Assembly (NCBI RefSeq): GCF_010731655.1 | Contig: NZ_AP022619.1 | Location: forward strand, 620,001 to 684,000 | Source: Mycobacterium paraseoulense | GTDB lineage: Bacteria; Actinomycetota; Actinomycetes; Mycobacteriales; Mycobacteriaceae | DNA: 64,000 bases | Reading direction: 5' to 3' | The notes under the pieces: model-generated | What the model saw: only the letters and a program-made list of their open reading frames with translations | Databases searched by the model: none | Told to the model about the DNA's origin: nothing | Shown here: piece by piece, positions 34,772 to 43,843 of the stretch | How positions within the stretch are numbered: position 1 is the first letter of the stretch | Layout: each line of letters opens with the position of its first letter | Made by a program: the position numbers and the translations under genes

Positions 34772-35907
34772 CGCAGCCCCAATCCGCGCGCGATGACCCC
34801 GCGAAGCACCTCGTTGGTGCCGCCGCGCAGCGTGAACCCCGGCCGCTGGTCCACGGCGGCACGCACCAACTCCGCGAAGATCCGATCGGGGGAGTCCTGC
34901 AGGTCGGCGAACTCTGCGATGTCGCCTTCGGTGGTGGTGCCGAGCACCTTGACCAGGGCGGCGGGGATGTCGGCCGCCTCGCGCCGTTCCAGCGAGCCGG
35001 CAACCGCCGTGGACATGTGGTGCAGACCGGTGACCCGCGCAACGAGCCTCCCCAGCTCCGCGCTGCGGGGAATGGCGTTCGCGGCCATCCGGTCGGCGCA
35101 CGCCGCCAGCAGGACGAAGGTCGACAGGAATCGCTCGGGCCCGCTGCGTTCGAAGCTGAGTTCCGACGTCACCTGCCGCCAGCCGTCACCGATTGCGCCG
35201 AACACCATGTCGTCGGGGACGAACGCCTCGTCGAGGATCACCTCGTTGAAGTGGTGGGCGCCGTTCATGGAGACGATCGGGCGCACGTCGACGCCGGGCC
35301 CGCGCAGGTCGACGATGAACTGGCTCAGCCCGGCATGGCGGTGCTCCGGATCCAGCGGCGCCGTGCGGGCGAGCACGATGAACGCGTGCGCGAGGTGCGC
35401 GCCCGACGTCCAAACCTTGGTGCCGCTCAGCGACCAGCCCCCGTCGACGCGGAGCGCCCTGGTGCGCACGCTGGCCAGGTCGGAGCCGGAGTCCGGCTCG
35501 CTCATGCCGATGGCGAAGAAGCACTCGCCGCGCACGATCCGGGGCAGGAAAGCCAACTTCTGTGACTCCGTGCCGTATTTCAGCAGTGACGGCGCGATCT
35601 GCCGGTCGGCGATCCAGTGCGCGGCGACGGGGGCGCCGGCGGCGAGCAGCTCCTCGGTCACGGCGAACCGCTCCAGGAACGAACGCCCGTGGCCGCCGTA
35701 TTCGGCGGGCACCGTCATACCCAACCAGCCGCGCGCCGCGAGCGCGGCGGTGAAGTTTTCGTCCCATCCCGTCAGCCAGGCGTCCACCGCCGGGGTGAAC
35801 GCCCCGGCGGCCCGTTGGTCGTCGAGGAACTGGCGCACCTGGTCGCGAAGCCCCTGCGTCGACAACGGGTCGATCGAGGTTGGGGGCACCAACCGGGAGG
35901 ACGCCAT
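34768..35907 (-). CDS. Acyl-CoA dehydrogenase, first subunit of a coupled pair
   Basis: The 379-residue FadE-type protein shows FFAIGMSEPDSGSDLASVRTRA (FAD/substrate region), LSGTKVWTSGAHLAHA and a C-terminal RGGTNEVLRGVIARGLGLR. It oxidises an acyl-CoA to an enoyl-CoA. ATG 35907 is preceded by GGTGGAAG; GTG 35922 is another option. It overlaps the second FadE gene by 4 bases. The acyl-CoA synthetase lies just upstream on the same strand (25-base gap), so activation and first oxidation are encoded together. Confidence 0.9.
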   Translation of the reverse strand: MASSRLVPPTSIDPLSTQGLRDQVRQFLDDQRAAGAFTPAVDAWLTGWDENFTAALAARGWLGMTVPAEYGGHGRSFLERFAVTEELLAAGAPVAAHWIADRQIAPSLLKYGTESQKLAFLPRIVRGECFFAIGMSEPDSGSDLASVRTRALRVDGGWSLSGTKVWTSGAHLAHAFIVLARTAPLDPEHRHAGLSQFIVDLRGPGVDVRPIVSMNGAHHFNEVILDEAFVPDDMVFGAIGDGWRQVTSELSFERSGPERFLSTFVLLAACADRMAANAIPRSAELGRLVARVTGLHHMSTAVAGSLERREAADIPAALVKVLGTTTEGDIAEFADLQDSPDRIFAELVRAAVDQRPGFTLRGGTNEVLRGVIARGLGLR

Positions 35908-35932
35908 CACCGTATCTTCCACCCTGTGCGTT

Positions 35933-37519
35933 TCACCGATCCGCTGGTCCCGAGCCGAATCGCTCGCGCAGCGTGCGTTTGAGTAGCTTGCCGCTGGGGT
36001 TCTTCGGTAGGGACTCCACGAAGAAGATTCGCTTGGGTGTCTTGAAGCCGGCCAGGTGCGCGCGGCAGTGGGCGAGGATGTCGTCCTCGGCGAGGTTGAC
36101 GCCGTCGCGCAGCACCACCGCCGCGACCACGGCCTCGACCCAGACCGGGTGGGCCAGGCCGAACACCGCGACTTCCTCGATGCCGGTGTGCCGGTAGATG
36201 ACTTCTTCGACTTCCCGGCTGGCGACGTTTTCCCCGCCGGTCTTGATCATGTCCTTCTTGCGGTCCACGACGTGGAGGAGCCCGTTTTCGTCGTAGTAGC
36301 CGAGGTCGCCGGAGTGGAACCAGCCGCCCCGGAAGGCCTCGGCCGTCTTCTGCGGGTCGTCGAGGTAGCCGAGCATCAGATGGGGGCTGCGATGGGCGAT
36401 TTCACCGATCGAGCCGGCAGCCACCGGCTGACCGTCTTCGCCCAGGATGGCCGTCTCCACGTTGGCGACCGGACGCCCCGCCGAACCTGCGTGCGCGTCC
36501 TGTTCGTCGGGTCCGAGCGCGGAGGCCAGCGGCGCCATTTCGGTCTGGCCGTAGAAGTTCCACAATCTCAGCCGCGGCAGCCGCTCCCGAATCTCGCTGA
36601 GGATCTCGACCGGCATCGCCGAGGCACCGTAGTACCCTTTGCGCAGGCTGGACAGGTCGACGGTGTCGAAGACGGGTGATCGCAGCAACGAGATCCAGAC
36701 CGTCGGTGGGGCGAAATAGTTGGTGACGGCGTAGCGCTCGATCGTGCGCAGGACGAGTTCGGGATCCGGTCGCGGCAGGATGATGCTGGTGGCGCCGAGG
36801 TAGACGTCGGTGGCCAGGAAGTTGTCGAGTTGTGCGCAGTGGTAGAGCGGCAGGGAATGGATCTCGACATCGTCGGCCGACTTGTCGCCGGCCAGGATCG
36901 TGCTGACGTAGTTCCACATCAGGCTGCGGCTGGTGTGCATGGCACCCTTGGGCCGGGATTCGGTGCCGCTGGTGTACATCAGGCGCAGCAGTTGGTCGTC
37001 GTCGACGTGGGGGCGTGGGGCCGTCGATGTGGAACTCAGCCACTCGGCGAAGTCGGACCACCCAGCCGGAGCGGGCTGCCCGGGCGGCAGCAGCGCCGCC
37101 TTCGTCGTCACCGATCCGCCCAGGCGCATGGCTTGCTCAGCGGTGGGTGTCAAGCCCGCTTCGACGATGAATCCCCGTGCGCCACTGTGGCCGAGGATGT
37201 AGGCGACCTCCTCGGCGGTGAGCATGAAATTGACCGGGACGAGGACCACCCCCACCCGTGCGGTGGCGAATACCAGTGCGGCGTATTGCCAGCAGTTGTG
37301 CGACAAGAGCGCCAACCGATCGCCGGCGGTAAAACCGTTGTCGCCCAACGCCGCGGCCGCGCGGTCCACCAGGTTCTCGAACTCGGCGAAACTCAGCACG
37401 ACGTCGCCGTCGACCATCGCGGACTTGTCCGGGTGCCGGCGCGCCGACCGGCGGGGGATATCGCCGAGCCCGTGGCCGCGTGCGCGCGCGACGGTGACGT
37501 CAAGGTCGCCCAACTGCAT
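35933..37519 (-). CDS. Acyl-CoA synthetase (AMP-forming, FadD type)
   Basis: The 528-residue ANL-family enzyme has the AMP loop YTSGTESRPKGAMHT, the core WNFYGQTEM, GWFHSGDLGYYDENGLL and C-terminal KNPSGKLLKRTLRERF with the catalytic Lys. It activates a carboxylic acid, probably the side chain or a ring fragment of the cluster substrate. ATG 37519 is the likely start; the frame runs open to 39550 as antisense of the BVMO. It is divergent from the BVMO across about 100 bases and leads the FadE pair operon. Confidence 0.92.
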   Translation of the reverse strand: MQLGDLDVTVARARGHGLGDIPRRSARRHPDKSAMVDGDVVLSFAEFENLVDRAAAALGDNGFTAGDRLALLSHNCWQYAALVFATARVGVVLVPVNFMLTAEEVAYILGHSGARGFIVEAGLTPTAEQAMRLGGSVTTKAALLPPGQPAPAGWSDFAEWLSSTSTAPRPHVDDDQLLRLMYTSGTESRPKGAMHTSRSLMWNYVSTILAGDKSADDVEIHSLPLYHCAQLDNFLATDVYLGATSIILPRPDPELVLRTIERYAVTNYFAPPTVWISLLRSPVFDTVDLSSLRKGYYGASAMPVEILSEIRERLPRLRLWNFYGQTEMAPLASALGPDEQDAHAGSAGRPVANVETAILGEDGQPVAAGSIGEIAHRSPHLMLGYLDDPQKTAEAFRGGWFHSGDLGYYDENGLLHVVDRKKDMIKTGGENVASREVEEVIYRHTGIEEVAVFGLAHPVWVEAVVAAVVLRDGVNLAEDDILAHCRAHLAGFKTPKRIFFVESLPKNPSGKLLKRTLRERFGSGPADR

Positions 37520-37621
37520 GCGGGCCACCGTAGGCGCCGGCACCCGACGGCCTGCGGCCGGCGTCCCGCTGAGTAGACAAGGGCCGCCCGATAGCGGTGG
37601 TCGGCGGCGATACTCGGCGTC

Positions 37622-39553
37622 ATGAGCACTGGCGCACCCGCGAAAGCCGACCGCACCGGGCGAGCGGATGTCGATCCGGACGAACTGCGGGCCAATCTGC
37701 TTCGGGCCGACCCCGGCGTGCTCGTCGCGGTGCTGGCGCAGCTGACCGGTGACGCCAAGGTGGTCGACCGCTTCGCGCCCGAGATCACCCACGTGCCCGA
37801 CCCGCCCGAGCAGGCGGGCACCACCGACCCGGAGACGAGGACGGCCATCGTCGAGGCGGTGGCCACCGCGCTGCGGGCGCCCCGGTCTCTGCACGCCGCC
37901 CGCGCCGACGACGCCGACCTCTTCGCGCGAATCGCGCCGGTCGCACTCGGCGGAACCATCGATCGTGAGTACATCCCGCTGCTGTTGGAACAGGGCGGAT
38001 TCCAGCCGCCACAGCCGGTGCTGCCACGCACCGCGAAACTCCCCGACGACTTCCGGGTGGCGATCATCGGCGCCGGTATCGCGGGATTGACCGCCGCGTT
38101 GGAATTGGCCGATTCCGGCGTGGAATACCAGATCTTCGACCGGCACGACGAGGTCGGCGGCACCTGGTACACGACCACCTATCCCGGCATCGGTGTGGAC
38201 ACCCCCTCGGCGTACTACTCGCTGTCGCGTGACATCAACGGCGACTGGTCCAGCTATTACCCGATGGGGCCGGAGTATCAGTCCTATCTGGTGTCGGTGG
38301 CCGACAAGTACGAACTGCGGCGGCGCACCCGCTTCGGTACCGAAGTCGAAGCCCTTTGGTGGGACGACGAGCGTCAGCAGTGGCAGATCCACGCGCTGGG
38401 GCCCGACGGTGCCCGTGAGGTCAGCTACGCCAATGTGGTGATCCCGGCCGCCGGCTACCTCAATCGGCCACGCTGGCCACGACTGAAGGGAAGGGGGACT
38501 TTCGCGGGAGTCGAAGTCCATTCCGCGCAGTGGGATCCCGGTCTGGATCTGACCGGCAAGCGGGTTGCCGTCATCGGTGCGGGCTGCACCGCGGTGCAGA
38601 TCGTCGACGCCTGCGTCGACCAGGTGTCGCACCTGACGGTGTTCCAGCGCCAGCCGCACTGGGTGGCGCCGCGGCGGCGGCTCACCGATGACGTGCCCGA
38701 CCATCAGCGATGGCTGGGCACCCGGCTGCCTTTCTACGCCAACTGGATTCGGCTCAAATCCTATTGGGGAACCGCCGACAACAACTACCCGGTGATCTTG
38801 TACGACGCAGAATGGGCGGCCGGCCATCTGTCCATTTCGCCGGCCAACGACGCGCTGCTGCAGATGTGCCTGAAGTACATCGACGACGTCTTCGGCGCCG
38901 GCAGCGAACTGGCACACAAGGTCACGCCGGACTTCGCGCCCTACGGCAAGCGGATCATCCGCGATCCCGGCGGATACTATGCGGCGCTGGCCCGCGAGCA
39001 CGTCGACGTCGAAGCCAGCGAGCCGGCCCGAGTCAACGAGGCGGGCATCGTGACGGCCGACGGCCGGCAGATCGACCTGGACGTCATCGTCTACGCGACC
39101 GGTTACCATCTGGATTTCCTGTCCACCGTGGACATTCGGGGGCGAGGCGGCAAGAAGCTGGCCGACGAGTGGGGCGACCGGCCGCGGGCTTACCGCGGTG
39201 GGACCGTCCCGGGGTTCCCCAACCTGTTCATCTCGTCGGCGCCCAATTACAGCCCGGGACACGGCGCGGGCCACAATTTCGGCGTCGAGGTGATGGTGCA
39301 CTACGTCATGGAATGCCTCCAGCTCATGGCACTGCGCGCGGCGTCGACGATCGAAGTGAAGCAGCGCGCCTGTGACGACTACGTCGCCGACATCGACGCG
39401 ACGATGCAGGGCACGGTGTGGTGCCACACCCCGTCCGCCCACACCTACTACCGTTCGGGCGGCGGACGGATCGTGACGGCCTTCCCGTACCGGCTGCTCG
39501 ACGTATGGCGTGATCACCGTGCACCGGTTGAGGGCGATTTCGAGTTGCAATGA
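37622..39553 (+). CDS. Baeyer-Villiger monooxygenase with N-terminal extension
   Basis: The 643-residue flavoprotein has two dinucleotide folds (VAIIGAGIAGLTAALELADSG and RVAVIGAGCTAVQIVD) and the BVMO fingerprint region FAGVEVHSAQWD, with EVGGTWYTTTYPGIGVDTPS typical of the family. About 135 residues precede the first fold, similar to hydroxyacetophenone-monooxygenase-type enzymes. It inserts oxygen next to a ketone using NADPH, giving an ester or lactone. Its stop overlaps the following SDR by 4 bases, which suggests alcohol oxidation followed by Baeyer-Villiger oxidation in one coupled unit. Confidence 0.9.
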   Translation: MSTGAPAKADRTGRADVDPDELRANLLRADPGVLVAVLAQLTGDAKVVDRFAPEITHVPDPPEQAGTTDPETRTAIVEAVATALRAPRSLHAARADDADLFARIAPVALGGTIDREYIPLLLEQGGFQPPQPVLPRTAKLPDDFRVAIIGAGIAGLTAALELADSGVEYQIFDRHDEVGGTWYTTTYPGIGVDTPSAYYSLSRDINGDWSSYYPMGPEYQSYLVSVADKYELRRRTRFGTEVEALWWDDERQQWQIHALGPDGAREVSYANVVIPAAGYLNRPRWPRLKGRGTFAGVEVHSAQWDPGLDLTGKRVAVIGAGCTAVQIVDACVDQVSHLTVFQRQPHWVAPRRRLTDDVPDHQRWLGTRLPFYANWIRLKSYWGTADNNYPVILYDAEWAAGHLSISPANDALLQMCLKYIDDVFGAGSELAHKVTPDFAPYGKRIIRDPGGYYAALAREHVDVEASEPARVNEAGIVTADGRQIDLDVIVYATGYHLDFLSTVDIRGRGGKKLADEWGDRPRAYRGGTVPGFPNLFISSAPNYSPGHGAGHNFGVEVMVHYVMECLQLMALRAASTIEVKQRACDDYVADIDATMQGTVWCHTPSAHTYYRSGGGRIVTAFPYRLLDVWRDHRAPVEGDFELQ

Positions 39554-40437
39554 GCGAGTTGCTCTCCGGGAGAACGGCTTTGGTCACCGGCAGTAGCCGC
39601 GGGATCGGCCGGGCGATCGCCCGGCGCTTGGCTGCGGCAGGCGCCACGGTGGCAGTCACGGCCCGTTCGCACGCCGCGTCGTCGTCGGTCCGCGGTCCAG
39701 CGGCCACCACGCTCCCCGGCACCGTCGGCGAGACGGTCGAGTTGATCGAGGCGGCGGGCGGGAAGGCGTTCGCCGTCGCGGCCGATCTCGAGGATGCCGG
39801 CCAGCGCGACGGGCTGATCGACGCGGTGCTCGACCGCGCGGGCCGCATCGACATCCTGGTCAACAACGCGGGTTTCGCGGACTACGCCCTGGTGGAGGAC
39901 ATGAGCCTGGAGACGTTCGACCGCACGGTGGAGCACTACCTGCGTACCCCGTTCGTCTTGACGAAAGCTACTGTGCCGCAGATGCGCAAGCAGGGCGCAG
40001 GCTGGATCGTCAACATCGGCTCGGTGACCGGCGTCGCCCCGGTGCGACCGTATCGCGACTACAACAAGACCTCCGGCGACGTGATCTACGCGTCATGCAA
40101 GGCCGCGCTGCATCGCTTCACCCAGGGCGTCGCCGCCGAATTGCTCGATGCCAACATCGCGGTGAACTGTGTCGGCCCATCGACGGCCGTTCGCACGCCC
40201 GGTGCGGCCCAGCTCATTCCGAACGGGTTCCCGACCGAGCCGGTGGAATACCTGGCCGAGACAGTGCTGGCGATGTGCCACCTGCCCGCCGCCGAGCGCA
40301 CCGGCCTGGTCGCGTTCAGCCTGCACTTTCCGTGGTCGCAGCAACTGCCCGTGCACAGCCTGGATGGAACCGCGGTGCTGCCGCCGCTGCCGCCACCGCC
40401 GACGGCCAACCCGAACATCCGGGCCGCGGGGCTCTAG
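39550..40437 (+). CDS. SDR family oxidoreductase coupled to BVMO
   Basis: The 295-residue SDR has TGSSRGIGRAIARRL, LVNNAGFADYALV and a catalytic region with NIGSVTG and a Tyr-x3-Lys-like motif (YASCKAAL). Its first ATG overlaps the BVMO stop (ATGA). It is longer than typical by a Pro-rich tail (LPPLPPPPTANP) at the end. It probably supplies or removes the keto group used by the BVMO. It ends 10 bases before the convergent Dabb-type gene. Confidence 0.88.
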   Translation: MSELLSGRTALVTGSSRGIGRAIARRLAAAGATVAVTARSHAASSSVRGPAATTLPGTVGETVELIEAAGGKAFAVAADLEDAGQRDGLIDAVLDRAGRIDILVNNAGFADYALVEDMSLETFDRTVEHYLRTPFVLTKATVPQMRKQGAGWIVNIGSVTGVAPVRPYRDYNKTSGDVIYASCKAALHRFTQGVAAELLDANIAVNCVGPSTAVRTPGAAQLIPNGFPTEPVEYLAETVLAMCHLPAAERTGLVAFSLHFPWSQQLPVHSLDGTAVLPPLPPPPTANPNIRAAGL

Positions 40438-40447
40438 CTCGCGTCCG

Positions 40448-41074
40448 TCAGCCGAGCACCGGGTCGTGGGAGTCGCAGAAGCTGTGGCAGACTCGGTCGT
40501 GGATGATGACGTCGGGACACTCCGGGTCGAACCAGCGGTCCACGACGGCCCAGTGGATCGGATGCATCAAATAGGGTCCCATCAGCCCGTCGACGTCGGC
40601 GAACTCTTGCTCGAACACATGGGTCCAGCCGCAGGTTCCGACGGCCTCGGACACCCGGCTCAGTTGCCATGCGCGGATGGACGACACATAGCGCGCCATC
40701 GACGACAGTTCGTGCTCGAAGCGGGCGACGGTGGCCGGCGCGGCCTGGGGTGCAACGCGAAGCAACAGCGTCCGGTACACCGTGCCCCTCGGCTCGCCGG
40801 ATCCGACGGGCCGGCCCGAGTAGTTCGCGCCGTTGACGCGGGTAACCGCCGAGTCGGCCATCAAGGCATCGAAGAGCGGTGCCGCACAGTCCCATTGGGC
40901 AGGCGCGCCGAACCGCAGGTGCACCAGGACGTCACCGCCGTTGCGCGCGCCGGGGAGCGTCGGCGCCACCACCCACCGCAGAGCGCGGCTGTCGGCCGCG
41001 GCGGCACGCATCTCGTCGAGCAGTCGGTCGCGGTCGTCCTCGACGATGTCGAGCAACCTGGTGACGCTATACAT
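40448..41074 (-). CDS. Dabb-like / dimeric alpha-beta barrel protein
   Basis: The 208-residue protein begins MYSVTRLLDIVEDDRDRLLDEM and contains two ferredoxin-like halves, ending with IHWAVVDRWFDPECPDVIIHD and a Cys/His-rich end (VCHSFCDSHDP). The pattern fits the stress-responsive A/B barrel (Dabb) group, which includes small cyclases and isomerases. ATG 41074 overlaps the upstream gene by 8 bases; ATG 41095 is an alternative start (215 residues). It lies at the end of the IclR operon on the minus strand. Function is not known to me; a small-molecule binding or lyase role is possible. Confidence 0.65.
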   Translation of the reverse strand: MYSVTRLLDIVEDDRDRLLDEMRAAAADSRALRWVVAPTLPGARNGGDVLVHLRFGAPAQWDCAAPLFDALMADSAVTRVNGANYSGRPVGSGEPRGTVYRTLLLRVAPQAAPATVARFEHELSSMARYVSSIRAWQLSRVSEAVGTCGWTHVFEQEFADVDGLMGPYLMHPIHWAVVDRWFDPECPDVIIHDRVCHSFCDSHDPVLG

Positions 41075-41414
41075 CGCAGAGATCGTCGACGTCATCGGCG
41101 CTCGCCGCGAAGGAGCGCGACCGCTCCTGCACGAACTCGCCGATCCGCGACCACCATTCGCCCAGGGCCGGGTCCGGCCTGCCCTTCCACGTCATCTCCC
41201 ACCACGCCCGCACGTCGGGCAGCGTCCAGGTGATCGTCACGGTGTTGGTGTCGTCATCGAACCAGATCGGCGGGCTGACCAGAACGTCGCGCAACGTCAT
41301 CCCGCGCTCTCGCGCGCCAGGGGCGTATTCGGCGAGGTAGGCGTCGACGAACCGCCGAGCGCAGCCGGGCCGGGTCACCACCCGGTCGATCACGAAGACC
41401 TTGCCGCCCGCCAT
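41067..41414 (-). CDS. Small alpha/beta-barrel-like protein of unknown function
   Basis: The 115-residue protein begins MAGGKVFVIDRVVTRPGCARRFVDAYLAEYAPGARERG, with short strands and helices compatible with a dimeric alpha/beta barrel (NIPSNAP/Dabb-like). It has Trp-rich WWEMTWKGRP and WWSRIGEFV. ATG 41414 is 10 bases after the IclR stop, and it runs into the Dabb-like gene with a short overlap, so the three genes are one transcript. The frame is open to 41504, within IclR, but the start there is unsupported. I do not recognise a named family. Confidence 0.65.
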   Translation of the reverse strand: MAGGKVFVIDRVVTRPGCARRFVDAYLAEYAPGARERGMTLRDVLVSPPIWFDDDTNTVTITWTLPDVRAWWEMTWKGRPDPALGEWWSRIGEFVQERSRSFAASADDVDDLCDV

Positions 41415-41424
41415 GTGCACGCGT

Positions 41425-42243
41425 TCACGCGTACTGAAGGGCGGGCCGCGGCGCCGGTCCTGCGGGACGCAGCGGGCGCAGCGGCTGCAAGGTCGGCGCG
41501 ACACGTTGCGGGCCGTCCTCGACGTTGCGCCAGATGCCCATCGCGGTCATCCGCACGGGCGAGGTCAACCGCTGGTCGAACATCATGCGGTTCATCGGAC
41601 CGCACACCGACACCGCGGCCACCGCCTCACCCGGCCCGCCGATCGGCGCCGCCACGCAACCGAAGCCGAGGAGCGACTCCTCGCGCTCGAAGGCGACGCC
41701 GTGCGCGCGCACCTTGGCCAGCTCGACGGCCAACTGGGTGCCGCCGGAGATCGAGTATCTCGTCTTCCGTACCCGCAGATCGATGTCGGCATCCTCATCG
41801 CGATAGGCGAGGATCGCCTTGCCGACCGCGGTGCAGTGGGCGGGCTGGCGACCGCCCACCCGGGTGGGGATTCTCTGGTCGCCGATCTTGTCCAGGTACA
41901 CCACGTCCGGGCCCTCGAGGACGGCCAGGTGCACGACAAGGCCGGTGGCGCGGTGCAATTCGCCCAGCAACGGGCCGGCCGCCCGCACCAGCCGGTCCTG
42001 ATGCACGGCGAGCGATCCGAGTTCGACGAGGCGCATGCCCAACTCGTAATCGCGGCCGCTGCGGCGCAACCAGCGCAGCTGCACCAGGCGTTCGAGCATC
42101 CGATGCGCCGACGAGCGCGGCAGGCCGGTACGCCTGACGATCTGCGCCAAGGTGAGTCGCCCCGGACCCTCGAAGGCGTCGAGAACCAGCGATATGCGGT
42201 CGATGACGGCCGTGGGGGTGGCGGATTCAGCGATACCTGACAT
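41425..42243 (-). CDS. IclR-family transcriptional regulator
   Basis: The 272-residue protein has an N-terminal winged helix (ISLVLDAFEGPGRLTLAQIVRRTGLPRSSAHRMLERLV) and a C-terminal effector domain (GPDVVYLDKIGDQRIPTRVGGRQPAHCTAVGKAILA). ATG 42243 has GGAGA upstream; the frame extends to 42516 into the operator region. A set of three ATTCCTA half-sites lies 29-50 bases before the start, suggesting autoregulation. It is downstream of the HsaA-HsaC-like genes and upstream of two small barrel proteins, and so is a good candidate for the regulator of the ring-cleavage unit. Confidence 0.9.
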   Translation of the reverse strand: MSGIAESATPTAVIDRISLVLDAFEGPGRLTLAQIVRRTGLPRSSAHRMLERLVQLRWLRRSGRDYELGMRLVELGSLAVHQDRLVRAAGPLLGELHRATGLVVHLAVLEGPDVVYLDKIGDQRIPTRVGGRQPAHCTAVGKAILAYRDEDADIDLRVRKTRYSISGGTQLAVELAKVRAHGVAFEREESLLGFGCVAAPIGGPGEAVAAVSVCGPMNRMMFDQRLTSPVRMTAMGIWRNVEDGPQRVAPTLQPLRPLRPAGPAPRPALQYA

Positions 42244-42271
42244 CGATTCTCCAAATGTGCCTGACCGATAT

Positions 42272-42293
42272 ATTCCTAATAGGAATATTCCTA
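42272..42293. promoter_or_regulatory. Triple half-site operator upstream of the IclR gene
   Basis: ATTCCTA (42272-42278), its inverse TAGGAAT (42280-42286) and another ATTCCTA (42287-42293) overlap to form a 15-base perfect palindrome with a central A and a second 12-base perfect palindrome (AGGAATATTCCT, 42281-42292). It lies 29-50 bases before the IclR start in an AT-rich gap. It looks like an autoregulatory site for IclR. Confidence 0.75.
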
Positions 42294-42376
42294 GCACACC
42301 GGTGTGGCGGTTGTCACGCGTAACGAACCCGGGATCGGCGGCTGTGTGGTTGCGGCGGAGAAGGATGCGGCCGGGC

Positions 42377-43843
42377 TCAGCCCTTGGCCGCGGATCGGCC
42401 CGCGCGCCGGCCGTAGAAGCTGCCGTCGCCGAGCGAGATACCGCTGGCGTAGCCCCACGCGGCCAGTCCGGCGGTGCAGCGCCCGGCGGCGAAGAGGCCG
42501 GGAATGGGTTCACCACTGACGTGGAGCACCTCGGCGTCCAGCGTGGTGGCCAGGCCGCCCAAGGTGAAACCGCCCGTGTTTTCCCGCAAGTCGATCGCGC
42601 CGACCGGGGAACCGATGGGCTTCAACCACTCCGGTTTCTTGTGCAGCAGCGGGTCCTCGCCGCGGGCGGCGCCCTCGTTGTAGGCGGCGACGGTCGCCTG
42701 CAGGGATCCCGGCGCCAGGCCCATGTCGCGTTCCAGGTCGGCGACGCTGTCGGCCACCCAGGTCGCCGGGCGCAGCATGAATTTCGGGGACCACGACGCC
42801 ATCGCCTCCTGCTGGGCGTCGTCGTCGATGATCAGGAACGCGATGTTGTCCTGCTGGTAGAGCGTGAGCTGGCCGATGCGGCCCGGATAGGTGTCCTCGG
42901 CGACATAGCGCTGGCCGCGGCCGTTGACCAGGATGCCGCGCACCAATTGTTGGGGGTCGATGAAGATCGCGACCTCGGTGGCGTCCATGTGCGCCAAATC
43001 GGCGCCCAACGCCTGGGCCATCCGGATCGCCTGCCCGTCGTGCTGTTCGATGGAGGCGGCCGGGCGGCCCGCGATCCGCGGGGCGTAACGGGCCACCATC
43101 GCGTCGTTGTAGGCGAAGCTGCCGGTTGCGAGCACCACGCCCTTGCGGGCCCGGACGGCAATGTCGTTGCCGTACCGGCGCGCCCGGATCCCGACCACCC
43201 TGCCGTCGGCTGCGACGATGAGGCCTTGCACCCGCACGTCGTAGAGCGCGCGTGCGCCGGCGGCGGTGGCGGTCTCGACGAGCGGCTTCATCAGCATGTA
43301 GCCCGCGCTGGCTTCGCCCTGCTTCTTGTTCGACATCTGCGGGACGTGCCCGCGCGGGGCGGGGGAGGCGATCGTGTTGAAGGGGTAGGCGTTTTCGCCG
43401 CCGCTGTACATCAGGCCCTGGTCGCCCATCGGTTCCCAGCCGGGTTCGGAGAAGAACTCCGCCTTGAACGGCACGCCGCAGCCGACCAGCCAGTCGAAGT
43501 GGGCCACGCTACCGGCGCAGTAGTCGGCGATCCGGTCCGCGTCGGCGCCGGGTCCCATCGCGACGTTCAGGAACGCCGCCATGTTGTCCACGGAATCGTC
43601 GAAGCCGCAGGCCTTTTGCAGGGGCGTCCCGCCGCCGAGGTAAATGAACCCGCCGGCCATTGCCGCCGCACCGCCCCAGGACCCGGTGCGTTCGGTCACC
43701 AGCACGTCGGCGCCGGAGCGCGCAGCCTCCACCGCCGCGGCGGCGCCGGCCACCCCGTAGCCGGCGATGACCACGTCGGCCTCGTCATCCCACGACGTGA
43801 TCGACGCGGCCGGGACCGGCGTGACGTCGGTGTCCGGCGTCAT
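42377..43843 (-). CDS. FAD-binding protein of the KstD/fumarate-reductase flavoprotein family
   Basis: The 488-residue protein has FAD motif DVVIAGYGVAGAAAAVEAARSG, GGAAAMAGGFIYLGGGTPL and the C-terminal GLFAAGRCTAGLAAWGYASGISLGDGSF. It belongs to the same superfamily as KstD. It likely dehydrogenates or reduces a cyclic ketone intermediate. ATG 43843 overlaps the stop of the HsaC-like gene (ATGA), so the HsaA-HsaC-FAD genes form one operon. Specific substrate position is unknown. Confidence 0.88.
   Translation of the reverse strand: MTPDTDVTPVPAASITSWDDEADVVIAGYGVAGAAAAVEAARSGADVLVTERTGSWGGAAAMAGGFIYLGGGTPLQKACGFDDSVDNMAAFLNVAMGPGADADRIADYCAGSVAHFDWLVGCGVPFKAEFFSEPGWEPMGDQGLMYSGGENAYPFNTIASPAPRGHVPQMSNKKQGEASAGYMLMKPLVETATAAGARALYDVRVQGLIVAADGRVVGIRARRYGNDIAVRARKGVVLATGSFAYNDAMVARYAPRIAGRPAASIEQHDGQAIRMAQALGADLAHMDATEVAIFIDPQQLVRGILVNGRGQRYVAEDTYPGRIGQLTLYQQDNIAFLIIDDDAQQEAMASWSPKFMLRPATWVADSVADLERDMGLAPGSLQATVAAYNEGAARGEDPLLHKKPEWLKPIGSPVGAIDLRENTGGFTLGGLATTLDAEVLHVSGEPIPGLFAAGRCTAGLAAWGYASGISLGDGSFYGRRAGRSAAKG

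Noticed and set aside
37520..39550. Upstream extension of the acyl-CoA synthetase frame
   Set aside because: Antisense to the first BVMO; the ANL enzyme is complete from ATG 37519.
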